A stretch of 64,000 nt of DNA from Clostridiales bacterium (GTDB taxonomy: Bacteria; Bacillota; Clostridia; Christensenellales; UBA1242). The notes under the pieces were generated by a model. It saw nothing but the letters and a program-made list of their open reading frames with translations. It did no database searches and was not told where the DNA came from. Below are positions 26,182 to 33,706 of the stretch, one piece after another (position 1 is the first letter of the stretch; every line of letters starts with the position of its first letter). A program made the translations under genes and the position numbers. Where the stretch lies: contig DPGI01000005.1 in the NCBI GenBank assembly GCA_003522085.1, forward strand, positions 136,300-200,299, read 5' to 3'.

Positions 26182-27720
26182 TTACTCAATTTCGTGCAAT
26201 TTTAAGAGAACTTTTGCTGTTGCGAATGCGTCGTTGTAGGCGCGATGCGCATTGGTTAGGTCGACGCCAAGCGCGGTTGCCACAGTTATCAACTTAAAGT
26301 TGTTGACCCTAAGTCGTGCGGCGCGGGCGAGAATCAATACATCAAGGTTTGGATTTGAGAACTTTAAGCCAACCTTCTGCCCTGCTTTTTTAAGGAATTT
26401 ATTGTCAAAGTCGGTGTTATTGTAGCCGCTTATGTAACAGCCATCACAGAAATTATAAAAATCAACGATAACGTCTTCGATTTTTGGCGCGTCCTCGACC
26501 ATGTCGTCAGTTATGTGGTTTATTCGTGATGCATCGGCTGGGATTGGAGATTTTGGCTTTACAAAAGTTGAAAACTTTTTAGTGATTGTTCCCTTTTCAA
26601 TTTTGATTGCCCCGATTTCGATGATTTCACAAGTTTCTGGGTCGAGTCCTGTTGTTTCAAGGTCGTAAACAACAATGTCGTTGGTTGCAACTGGCTCGCG
26701 ATAAGATTTTTCGGATTTCGAGAAGATGTTGCTTTGTTCGTGGTCGAAATAATCTTCAATTTTTACAACTGGCGCGCGGTCTAGAATAGAAAGGTCTTCT
26801 TCATCATCCATTGGTTTTGTTTTTATTTGCGCGTAAGTCATTGACGAGATGTAATATGTAAGTTTGCCACTGAGACCAACTTTTAAGTCGCCAAGGCATA
26901 AAAATGGCATGCCGTCGGCAAGCGCACAACACTTCTTTTCGTTTGTTTTAGAGCAAAAATAGATGCATTCAATTGTTTTCCCGTCGTTTAGGTTGAATGT
27001 GTAATATGTTTTCTCTTCGCCTTTTCTTTTGCCGTTTTTTACGGTGAAAACACGTTTTGTAAGGCCTGAAATTGTGCCGAATAAAATGACTGCCGATTTC
27101 GGCTCGGTGTTGTTTTTTATAAGTTCGGGATTTGGTAAAATGTCTTTGCCGAATAACTTTTTGATTGGTTCAACTTCATAGCGGAGAGTTTTTTTGGCGC
27201 TGACTTTGATTGGAACATATGGGACTTCGTCGGCGATTGCATAGCCTTCGTCGTCTATTTCTTGAATGTCAAAGTTGGCGATAAATGAGTTTTCAAGTTC
27301 GTCTAAAAGTTGTTTTTTTATAAACAAATTGTCATACATTTCTTTGACTTGGCTGCAAAGATGCAAAACAATTTTTACGTTGTTTTCGGTTTCAAAAATT
27401 TCGATTTGTTGGTCGGACAGTTGTGCTGAAATTGACTTGAAATTAGCCACAAAAAAGTCGAGAATTTGCTTTTTAAGCAAACGCTTATCAAGGAAACTTT
27501 TTTTGAATTTTACGCGGATTTTACTTGCCAAATTAAGATTTTGCATTGCAAATTCAAGCATTTCACGACGGGTTTGATCGTCGATGCCTTCCATAGTTTG
27601 AGGATATAAAAAAGTCAGTTCACATACTTCTTCACTACGCTTTAAAACCACGCTGTAAAGTTTTAGAAAACTGAACTTTCCGTTTTGATATGTTTGGAGT
27701 TTTGCACTAAAATCGTCCAT
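26182..27720 (-). CDS. PolC-derived protein: N-domain, OB and DEDDh exonuclease only
   Basis: This 512-residue protein resembles the front of Gram-positive DNA polymerase III PolC (about 1,400 residues) but stops after the proofreading domain. Order: PolC-type N-terminal region (about 1-200), an OB-like domain (about 205-310, with AVILFGTISGLTKRVFTVKNGKRK), a short linker where the PHP half should be, then a DEDDh exonuclease (350-512). Its acids are Asp353 and Glu355 (YDLETTGLD), Asp437 or Asp439 (NNTDFDNKF), His492 and Asp497 (HRAYNDAF). No PHP or polymerase sequence follows in any frame before rimP. It occupies the rseP-polC-rimP slot. It has its own leaderless-type promoter, so it is likely an intact, expressed gene. 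Function as a separate 3'-5' exonuclease is inferred. Confidence 0.85.
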   Translation of the reverse strand: MDDFSAKLQTYQNGKFSFLKLYSVVLKRSEEVCELTFLYPQTMEGIDDQTRREMLEFAMQNLNLASKIRVKFKKSFLDKRLLKKQILDFFVANFKSISAQLSDQQIEIFETENNVKIVLHLCSQVKEMYDNLFIKKQLLDELENSFIANFDIQEIDDEGYAIADEVPYVPIKVSAKKTLRYEVEPIKKLFGKDILPNPELIKNNTEPKSAVILFGTISGLTKRVFTVKNGKRKGEEKTYYTFNLNDGKTIECIYFCSKTNEKKCCALADGMPFLCLGDLKVGLSGKLTYYISSMTYAQIKTKPMDDEEDLSILDRAPVVKIEDYFDHEQSNIFSKSEKSYREPVATNDIVVYDLETTGLDPETCEIIEIGAIKIEKGTITKKFSTFVKPKSPIPADASRINHITDDMVEDAPKIEDVIVDFYNFCDGCYISGYNNTDFDNKFLKKAGQKVGLKFSNPNLDVLILARAARLRVNNFKLITVATALGVDLTNAHRAYNDAFATAKVLLKLHEIE

Positions 27721-27726
27721 ACGTTT

Positions 27727-27755
27727 ATATTACAAAACAAAGTGCAAAATGTCAA
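27727..27755 (-). promoter_or_regulatory. Promoter of the PolC-derived gene, leaderless geometry
   Basis: TTGACA (27755-27750), 17-nt spacer, TAATAT (27732-27727), then six bases AAACGT and the ATG. The -10 box begins with the rseP stop codon TAA. No Shine-Dalgarno is present. Confidence 0.8.
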
Positions 27756-28842
27756 CTATTATGACAAAAGCAAACAGCACGCACAGCCCGATAAAGTGTA
27801 TTTTGTTTTCGACTTCGCGCTTTATCGGCTTTTTGCGGATCCATTCGATGATTGTAAACACGACGTGTGCACCGTCGAGCGCTGGAATCGGCAAAAGGTT
27901 GAATATGGCAAGGTTTGCCGATATCATAGGAATTAAAATCAGCAAGTTAAGCCAATTTGTTTGTGTGACTGATGCGATTGTTGTGATTGTTGTGATTGGC
28001 CCACCTACTGCACTGATTGGAAGTTGGAATGTAATGAGCATCCAAAGTGATTTAAGCACAACCCACGCCATGCCAAAGGCAAATTCCCAGGCTCTGCCAA
28101 GTGCTTCCCAGAACGAGTAGACATAAGGTCGGAATGTGATTGCTAAAAGATAGTTTTGCGAGTCGAGCGTTACTCCGTCTTCACGCATAACTTTGACGTC
28201 AAAAAATGATATGTCGCTTTCGCATTCTTTGCCGTCACGCTTATATGTTATTTTAAATGAATAGTCGCTGGCATTGCCGCCATTTTTAACATATTCTTTG
28301 ACTTTTTGTTGCTGTTTTGCGATGGCGTTTTGGAATGTGTCGCCAAAGGCAAAATCAATCTTTACACCGTCGATTGATGTGATGATGTCATTTTCTTGAA
28401 GCACAGTTTGCTCGAAAACTTGACCGTCTTTTGTTGTGAGCGTTGTCGTTTTGATTTGTGGCACGTCGTAGCCGATTGTGCAAAGCAAAATCACTGAAAA
28501 AACAACCGCTGTGAGAAAGTTCATTGTTACGCCTGCAAGAAAAACGATGATTCTTTTCCATGGTTTTTGCGCGTTGAATGAATCTGGGTCAGGTTTTTCG
28601 GCATCGTCACCCTCGCCTTTGAATGCACAATAACCACCAAGTGGAAAAATGCGAAGCGAAATTTTTTCGCCGCGTTTGTTGGTGCGAGAAAAGAGGGCTT
28701 TACCAAACCCTATCGAAAATTCTTCAATTTTAAATTTCAATATTCTGCCGGCAATATAGTGACCTAGTTCATGGACTAATACCATAAACAACAGCACGAC
28801 AAGAGCGACAATAATATATAGAAATCCAGATAAAAAGTTCAT
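27730..28842 (-). CDS. rseP: Site-2 intramembrane metalloprotease RseP/RasP
   Basis: An intramembrane zinc protease that releases membrane-tethered regulators and clears signal peptides. In 370 residues it has the zinc motif HELGH at 24-28 in the first helix, a PDZ region (about 140-225) and the second active-site motif NLLPIPALDGAH (usually ALDGG). Four membrane helices are expected. It follows cdsA by seven bases. dxr, which lies between them in Bacillus, is absent here. Confidence 0.94.
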   Translation of the reverse strand: MNFLSGFLYIIVALVVLLFMVLVHELGHYIAGRILKFKIEEFSIGFGKALFSRTNKRGEKISLRIFPLGGYCAFKGEGDDAEKPDPDSFNAQKPWKRIIVFLAGVTMNFLTAVVFSVILLCTIGYDVPQIKTTTLTTKDGQVFEQTVLQENDIITSIDGVKIDFAFGDTFQNAIAKQQQKVKEYVKNGGNASDYSFKITYKRDGKECESDISFFDVKVMREDGVTLDSQNYLLAITFRPYVYSFWEALGRAWEFAFGMAWVVLKSLWMLITFQLPISAVGGPITTITTIASVTQTNWLNLLILIPMISANLAIFNLLPIPALDGAHVVFTIIEWIRKKPIKREVENKIHFIGLCVLFAFVIIVDILHFVL

Positions 28843-28849
28843 TTAACTC

Positions 28850-29791
28850 CTAAACTAAAATGAAACAAACTGCAAGAAGAAGATATGGAACAAGCAAGAA
28901 ATATGAATCAAATCTATCCATCATTCCGCCGTGTCCTGGAAGAATTTTACCACTGTCTTTAACCCCTGCTTTGCGCTTTATAACACTTTCAAGAAGGTCG
29001 CCACATTGTGCGATTGCAGAGCCCAAAGTTGTGATTATGATAAATTTCCAAAGTTCAAAGTTTGCAATAACTGGAACAAAATAATCGATTGAACCTAATA
29101 TCAAGTATACGCAGGCTGAAAGAAGAATGCAGAAAATTGTTCCGCCGATTGCGCCAGAAATTGTCTTTTTAGGGCTGATTTTTGGGGCTATTTTTGGGCC
29201 GCCGATAACCATTCCTGTAAGCATTGCAAATGAATCTGTAAAGATTGGAATAAGAAAGGCAAAAAGCACAACAAAAAGTGAGAGCTTGCCGTCAAAGGCT
29301 GCTGCCTTTTCAAGTGAAATTGCATCAAAGTGGTTTAAGAAAAGCATCATTAAAAACAGGAAAGTTGGATAAGCAATTCCAATCAAAGTGTTGAGTGCTT
29401 TTGTTGCGCAAAAACGGCTATATTTGCCTGTATATTCGCGGATTTTCATTTCTTTTAATGTTGATTTTTTTGTTGCGAGCGACCAAATAAGTGCGGTCAA
29501 AAATCCTGCTGCTACAAGTGCCACATCGATTAAAATTGTGTAGCCAAATCCAAGTGAAAAATGTATTCCTAAAATGGTTGCACATGTAAGCACTGCTGGC
29601 ATTGCAAGAATAATATATGTGTTGTTATGTCTGCCCGCGCGGGTCAAAAGTCCGCTCATTTCATAGGCTGCAAACATTGCTATCGCAAGGAAAAGAACAT
29701 CAAAAAAGTAGGAACTTACATAAACTTTAAGCACAAACATAAGTGCAAGTGTTGCTACGATTCCAAGTGATGTCAATAATCTTGCTTTCAT
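28850..29791 (-). CDS. cdsA: Phosphatidate cytidylyltransferase
   Basis: CdsA makes CDP-diacylglycerol, the precursor of phosphatidylglycerol and other phospholipids. The 313-residue polytopic membrane protein has the family signature near the C-terminus, SVIKRKAGVKDSGKILPGHGG then MMDRFDSY. The earlier KISPKKTISGAIGG is also present. It overlaps uppS by one base and precedes rseP. Confidence 0.95.
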   Translation of the reverse strand: MKARLLTSLGIVATLALMFVLKVYVSSYFFDVLFLAIAMFAAYEMSGLLTRAGRHNNTYIILAMPAVLTCATILGIHFSLGFGYTILIDVALVAAGFLTALIWSLATKKSTLKEMKIREYTGKYSRFCATKALNTLIGIAYPTFLFLMMLFLNHFDAISLEKAAAFDGKLSLFVVLFAFLIPIFTDSFAMLTGMVIGGPKIAPKISPKKTISGAIGGTIFCILLSACVYLILGSIDYFVPVIANFELWKFIIITTLGSAIAQCGDLLESVIKRKAGVKDSGKILPGHGGMMDRFDSYFLLVPYLLLAVCFILV

Positions 29792-30471
29792 TAGTTACCT
29801 CCAAATCGTCGTTTGCGCGAGGCAAAGACTTCGAGTGATTTTATCAAGTGTTTTTCGTTAAAGTCAGGCCACAAAACTTTTGGAAAATAAAGTTCGGTGT
29901 ATGACAGTTGCCAAAGTTGAAAGTTTGACAAGCGCTGTTCACCGCTTGTTCGAATCATTAAGTCAGGATCAGGAAAGGTTGACGTATACAAATTCTGCGA
30001 AATTTGCTGCGCTGTGATGTGTTGTTCGCCCGATTTGATCAATTTGTTGACCGCGTGCAAAATGTCCTCTTTTCCCCCGTAATTTATGCAAAATCCCGCT
30101 TTGAGTGATTTGCAATTTGCGGTTTCGTTTTTCACCTTTTTAAGTTGCGTTTGCAGCGCGGGCGGAAGTTTGGTAATGTCTCCGAAAAATTCGGCGCTTA
30201 TGTCGTTTTCCAAAAAAAACTTTATGCTTTTTGAAAAATAACTTTCGGCTAGACGCATGATCCCATCTACTTCGTCTTTGCTGCGATGCCAGTTTTCAGT
30301 TGAAAAACAAAAGAAACTTGCATATGGAATTTGCTGACTTTTTAATGCTTTAAGCGTTCCCGCGATTGCTTTTATTCCTTGTTTATGCCCAAGATTTCGC
30401 GGAAGCATACGTTTGGTTGCCCATCTGCCGTTTCCGTCTAAAATAAAAGCGATATGCGTTGGCTTTGTCAT
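29791..30471 (-). CDS. uppS: Undecaprenyl diphosphate synthase
   Basis: UppS builds the C55 lipid carrier for peptidoglycan by cis-prenyl addition. The protein of 226 residues carries the catalytic Asp in HIAFILDGNGRWA. It also has the conserved FSTENWHRSKDEV and the substrate-binding RTSGEQRLSNFQLWQ with YTELYFP. Length is slightly short but complete. It lies 12 bp after frr. Confidence 0.95.
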   Translation of the reverse strand: MTKPTHIAFILDGNGRWATKRMLPRNLGHKQGIKAIAGTLKALKSQQIPYASFFCFSTENWHRSKDEVDGIMRLAESYFSKSIKFFLENDISAEFFGDITKLPPALQTQLKKVKNETANCKSLKAGFCINYGGKEDILHAVNKLIKSGEQHITAQQISQNLYTSTFPDPDLMIRTSGEQRLSNFQLWQLSYTELYFPKVLWPDFNEKHLIKSLEVFASRKRRFGGN

Positions 30472-30483
30472 AATTTCCCCTGC

Positions 30484-31053
30484 TTAGACTTCTAAAATTT
30501 CCTTTTCTTTTGCAGAGAATGCATCGTCTACTTTGTCGACATATTTGTCTAAAAGTTTTTGAACGTCACCTTCAAGTCCGGCACATTCGTCTTCTGAAAG
30601 TTCGCCGTCTTTTTTGAGTGATTTAAGCGCGTCCATAATGTCGCGTCTTGCCCCGCGCATTGCGATTTTGCTGTCTTCAGCAATTTTTTTGATTTGCTTT
30701 ACTATTTCGCGTCTGCGTTCTTCGTTTAATTGTGGGAAAACAAGTCGAATCACTTTTCCATCGTCTGATGGTGTAATGCCTATGTCTGAGGCTGCGATTG
30801 CTTTTGAAACATTTTTAATTTGGCTTGCGTCCCAAACTGAAATGCATAAAATGCGTGCTTCTTGAACTGAGATGTTCGCCATCTGTTTGATTGGTGTTGG
30901 CACGCCATAATAGTCTATGAAAATCTTGTCGAGGATATGCGGATTTGCTCTGCCCGCACGAATAACAATGTATTCGTTGTTTTGATGAGTGAGGGCTTTG
31001 TCGAGTTCGGCTTCATAGTCAAAGAATTTTTCGTCGATTAAGTCTTTATTCAT
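30484..31053 (-). CDS. frr: Ribosome recycling factor
   Basis: RRF with EF-G splits post-termination ribosomes. The 189-residue protein shows RAGRANPHILDKIFIDYYG, PIKQMANISVQEARIL and the C-terminal helix region ERRREIVKQIKKIAEDSKIAMRGARRD. It heads frr-uppS-cdsA-rseP with its own promoter. pyrH, normally between tsf and frr in Firmicutes, is not here. Confidence 0.96.
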   Translation of the reverse strand: MNKDLIDEKFFDYEAELDKALTHQNNEYIVIRAGRANPHILDKIFIDYYGVPTPIKQMANISVQEARILCISVWDASQIKNVSKAIAASDIGITPSDDGKVIRLVFPQLNEERRREIVKQIKKIAEDSKIAMRGARRDIMDALKSLKKDGELSEDECAGLEGDVQKLLDKYVDKVDDAFSAKEKEILEV

Positions 31054-31073
31054 ATTTTCTCCTTATAGCAAAT

Positions 31074-31102
31074 AGTATACATATTTTTTGCGTGAAAGGC
31101 AA
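31074..31102 (-). promoter_or_regulatory. Promoter of frr-uppS-cdsA-rseP
   Basis: TTGCCT (31102-31097), 17-nt spacer, TATACT (31079-31074), 20 bp before the frr ATG with AAGGAG between. Confidence 0.6.
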
Positions 31103-31152
31103 ACATTTTTATGTCAGTTTATAGCTGTTTGTAGGCGAAATATTGCAAGAAA

Positions 31153-31179
31153 ATAAAAAAAACACGGACGAATCCGTGT
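31153..31179 (-). terminator. Terminator of rpsB-tsf
   Basis: ACACGGA-TTCG-TCCGTGT then TTTTTTTTATTTT on the minus strand, about 20 bp past the tsf stop. It is a strong intrinsic terminator. Confidence 0.9.
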
Positions 31180-31197
31180 TTTTAATTTTGTTAAAAG

Positions 31198-31842
31198 TTA
31201 CTTTGACATTTTTGCAACTTCTTCTGCAAGGTCGTCATGGCGTTTTTCAAGCCCTTCGCCCATTTCATATCTTGTGAAACGACGAACTGTGATTTTTTCA
31301 CCGATTGTAAGAGTTGCTTCGTTTAAAACTGTTTGGATTGTTTTTGATGAATCCTTAACAAATTCTTGATCTAAAAGGCAGTAGTCTTTGTAGAATTTTA
31401 CAACTCTTCCCTCAACCATTTTATCAACGATTGCGGCTGGTTTGCCTTCGTTGATGGCTTGAGCACGAAGAATTTCTTTTTCTTTTTCAAGAACGTCAGC
31501 AGGAACTTCTTCTCTTGTAACGTATTTTGGATTTGCAGCTGCAATTTGCATTGCAATGTCTTTTACAAGGTTTTGGAAAGCGTCTGTTCTAGCAACGAAG
31601 TCTGTTTCGCAGTTTACTTCAACTAAAACACCAATTTTTCCGCCCATGTGGATGTATGAGCCAACTACACCTTCAGATGCAATTCTGCTTTGTTTTTTGC
31701 TGGCAGCAGCAATGCCCTTTTCTCTGAGCCATTGTGTTGCTTTTTCAAAGTCACCATCACATTCTGTGAGTGCTTTTTTGCAGTCCATCATTCCGGCATT
31801 TGTTTGTGCTCTAAGAGCGGCAACGTCTTTTGCTGTAAACAT
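31198..31842 (-). CDS. tsf: Translation elongation factor Ts
   Basis: EF-Ts recharges EF-Tu with GTP. The 214-residue form (short, as in several bacteria) has the UBA-like N-terminus DVAALRAQTNAGMMDCKKAL, the core GVLVEVNCETDFVAR, and a C-terminal EKITVRRFTRYEMGEGLEK. It follows rpsB by 37 bp with AAGGAG before the ATG. Confidence 0.96.
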   Translation of the reverse strand: MFTAKDVAALRAQTNAGMMDCKKALTECDGDFEKATQWLREKGIAAASKKQSRIASEGVVGSYIHMGGKIGVLVEVNCETDFVARTDAFQNLVKDIAMQIAAANPKYVTREEVPADVLEKEKEILRAQAINEGKPAAIVDKMVEGRVVKFYKDYCLLDQEFVKDSSKTIQTVLNEATLTIGEKITVRRFTRYEMGEGLEKRHDDLAEEVAKMSK

Positions 31843-31879
31843 AATAATTTCTCCTTTTTGTTTGAATAAATTTTAAAAC

Positions 31880-32749
31880 TTATTCTGCTGTTTTTTCTTC
31901 TGCTTTAACTTCTTCAGTTTTTGGAGCAACCTTTTTTGCAGCAGGTTTTTTTCTTGGGGCTTTCTTGTCTTTGTCTTCTGCTTTAACTTCAGCTACTGTG
32001 ATTTCTTTTAAAGCTTCTTCCATGTTGAGCGCGCCGTCTTCTTCTGTTTCTTCTTTCTTGAGTGAAACACCCTCTTTTGCTTCAATTACAGCGTCTGCAA
32101 TAGCTGAAGCAATGAGTTTTACTGAACGAATTGCGTCGTCGTTTCCAGGGATTACATAGTCAATTCCTGATGGATCACAGTTTGTGTCAACAAGTCCAAC
32201 CATTGGGATTTTTAATGACAATGCTTCTTTTACACAGATGTGTTCGTTTGATGGGTCTACAACGAAGATCACACCAGGCATTTCACGCATGTCTTTAATT
32301 CCGCCAAGGTTTCTCTCAAGTTTGTCACGTTCTGCTTTGAGAGTTGCAACTTCTTTCTTAGGAAGAAGGTCAAATTCACCTACTTTTTCCATTTGATTGA
32401 GTTTGTTTAATCTCTCAATTCTCTTTAAAATTGTTTTGAAGTTTGTTAAGCATCCGCCAAGCCATCTTGAATTTACATAGAACATTCCGCATCTTTCTGC
32501 TTCTTCTTTGATAGCCTCTTGTGCTTGTTTTTTAGTTCCCACGAAGAGAACACTTTTTCCAGAAGCGGCAACATCACGAACGAAAAGATATGCTTTGTCA
32601 ATTTGTTCGCTTGTCTTTTCAAGGTTTAAAATATGAATATCATTTCTAGCCATGAAAATGTATGGTTGCATCTTTGGGTTCCATTTTCTTGTTTGGTGAC
32701 CAAAGTGAACGCCTGCTTCAAGAAGTTGTTTCATTGAAATAACCGACAT
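31880..32749 (-). CDS. rpsB: 30S ribosomal protein uS2
   Basis: uS2 bridges head and body of the small subunit. Core motifs are LLEAGVHFGHQTRKWNP, FVGTKKQAQEAI and VNSRWLGGCLTNFKT. The PSNEHICVKEALSLKIPMVGLVDTNCDP region is also present. The protein is 289 residues; about 50 charged residues (Lys, Glu, Ala rich) extend the C-terminus beyond the family core. The gene is preceded by AAGGAGG and a long structured leader. Confidence 0.97.
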   Translation of the reverse strand: MSVISMKQLLEAGVHFGHQTRKWNPKMQPYIFMARNDIHILNLEKTSEQIDKAYLFVRDVAASGKSVLFVGTKKQAQEAIKEEAERCGMFYVNSRWLGGCLTNFKTILKRIERLNKLNQMEKVGEFDLLPKKEVATLKAERDKLERNLGGIKDMREMPGVIFVVDPSNEHICVKEALSLKIPMVGLVDTNCDPSGIDYVIPGNDDAIRSVKLIASAIADAVIEAKEGVSLKKEETEEDGALNMEEALKEITVAEVKAEDKDKKAPRKKPAAKKVAPKTEEVKAEEKTAE

Positions 32750-32759
32750 TGTTTTTTTC

Positions 32760-32882
32760 CTCCTTTAGTTTTTATTCTTCCCCCTTCCGTTTTTAGCTCT
32801 TTCCAACAACCTGCGCTGACCCAATTAGCACATCGGCAACAATGGAAAAATAGGATAAGGGTGCTGATTTGTCTCAATGACG
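32760..32882 (-). promoter_or_regulatory. Candidate structured leader of rpsB
   Basis: The transcript should start near 32882, leaving about 130 nt before the ATG that are richer in G+C than the flanks. Possible helices include AGCAC with GTGCT, CCCTT with AAGGG and an outer CCGT with ACGG. The length and position suggest autoregulation by S2 or another ligand. I do not recognise a described family. Confidence 0.5.
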
Positions 32883-32888
32883 GAAATG

Positions 32889-32917
32889 ATTATAGCATAT
32901 CAAAATTTTAATTGCAA
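32889..32917 (-). promoter_or_regulatory. Promoter of rpsB-tsf, extended -10
   Basis: TTGCAA (32917-32912), 17-nt spacer, TATAAT (32894-32889) preceded by TGC. A perfect -10 with extension, fitting a highly expressed ribosomal gene. Confidence 0.85.
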
Positions 32918-33024
32918 GTAATTTATTTTATATTTAATAATAATTTAATGTTTTTTTAACATTTTTTATATTTGTCACTATTTTTAACCTTAAAAAATCG
33001 ATAAATAATTTGTCAAATAACATC
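32918..33024. other. AT-rich intergenic stretch
   Basis: Between the rpsB promoter and the terminator of the next gene lies a strongly A+T-rich stretch. I see no gene or further signal in it. It could act as an UP-type element for the rpsB promoter. Confidence 0.4.
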
Positions 33025-33049
33025 AAAAAAGGCAGATTTTTTCTGCCTT
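33025..33049 (-). terminator. Terminator of the 33.1-33.6 kb gene
   Basis: AAGGCAGA-loop-TCTGCCTT followed by TTTTGATG on the minus strand, about 50 bp past the stop. Confidence 0.75.
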
Positions 33050-33095
33050 GATTTTGAATAATAAAATTAAATATTAAAGTATTTTTTATCTTTAT

Positions 33096-33581
33096 TTAAC
33101 GGAACAAAACGCCATGTTGTATAAGGTCTTCTCGCTTTAGTTTGCTTACTTGTTCAAATTGTATAAAATCGTCTTCAGTAAGCTGCTCACCAGCATAAAC
33201 TTTATCGACCATGTCTGTAAGTTCGGTAAGCAAAAGCTCGTGCATTTCGATTTTTCTGCCGATTGTTTTTTCTATGCTCGATTGATATTTATCAAAAGGA
33301 ATAAGAAACTTTTCTTCATGCATTTGAAAATGCGCTACAACAGCAGGTTCATCACTTAGCCACCAGTGATTTGTTCCATATTTTGCCATTGCTTCAAGAT
33401 ATGAATAAACATAATTTGTATTTTTGAAAATTGTATCTGAAAACTTGCAATTGCGTTTTGTTCCGCGTAAAAAGTCGTTCATTATCGATGCATCAATAAA
33501 AGTTTTTAAGTATTCAATATTTTGATTTACATTTTCTTCAGCTAATTGTTTTGATTTTTGTTTTGCTGTTAAACCTGACAT
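33096..33581 (-). CDS. Conserved-looking protein of unknown function
   Basis: I do not recognise this 161-residue soluble protein. It has no signal peptide or membrane helix and looks mostly helical. Notable segments are NTNYVYSYLEAMAKYGTNHWW, HFQMHEEKFLIPFDKY and IGRKIEMHELLLTELTDMVDK. It stands alone with a good promoter, an AAGGAG ribosome site and its own terminator, so it is very likely a real gene between secF and rpsB. Confidence 0.75.
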   Translation of the reverse strand: MSGLTAKQKSKQLAEENVNQNIEYLKTFIDASIMNDFLRGTKRNCKFSDTIFKNTNYVYSYLEAMAKYGTNHWWLSDEPAVVAHFQMHEEKFLIPFDKYQSSIEKTIGRKIEMHELLLTELTDMVDKVYAGEQLTEDDFIQFEQVSKLKREDLIQHGVLFR

Positions 33582-33619
33582 ATTTTTCTCCTTGTTTTTC
33601 GCTTTTTGTTTACACCTTA

Positions 33620-33648
33620 ATTTTATATCAAAAGTGCCGTGTTGTCAA
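33620..33648 (-). promoter_or_regulatory. Promoter of the 33.1-33.6 kb gene
   Basis: TTGACA (33648-33643), 17-nt spacer, TAAAAT (33625-33620), about 40 bp before the ATG. Confidence 0.8.
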
Positions 33649-33682
33649 TATGTTTTTTGTAAAAACGTCAGTTAAAGTTTAT

Positions 33683-33706
33683 AAAAAAAACGACCAACTA
33701 GGCCGC
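33683..33706 (-). terminator. Terminator of secD-secF
   Basis: GCGGCC-TAGTT-GGTCGT (two G-T wobbles) followed by TTTTTTTT on the minus strand. The secF stop codon TAG lies in the hairpin loop, so termination overlaps the end of the gene. Confidence 0.75.
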
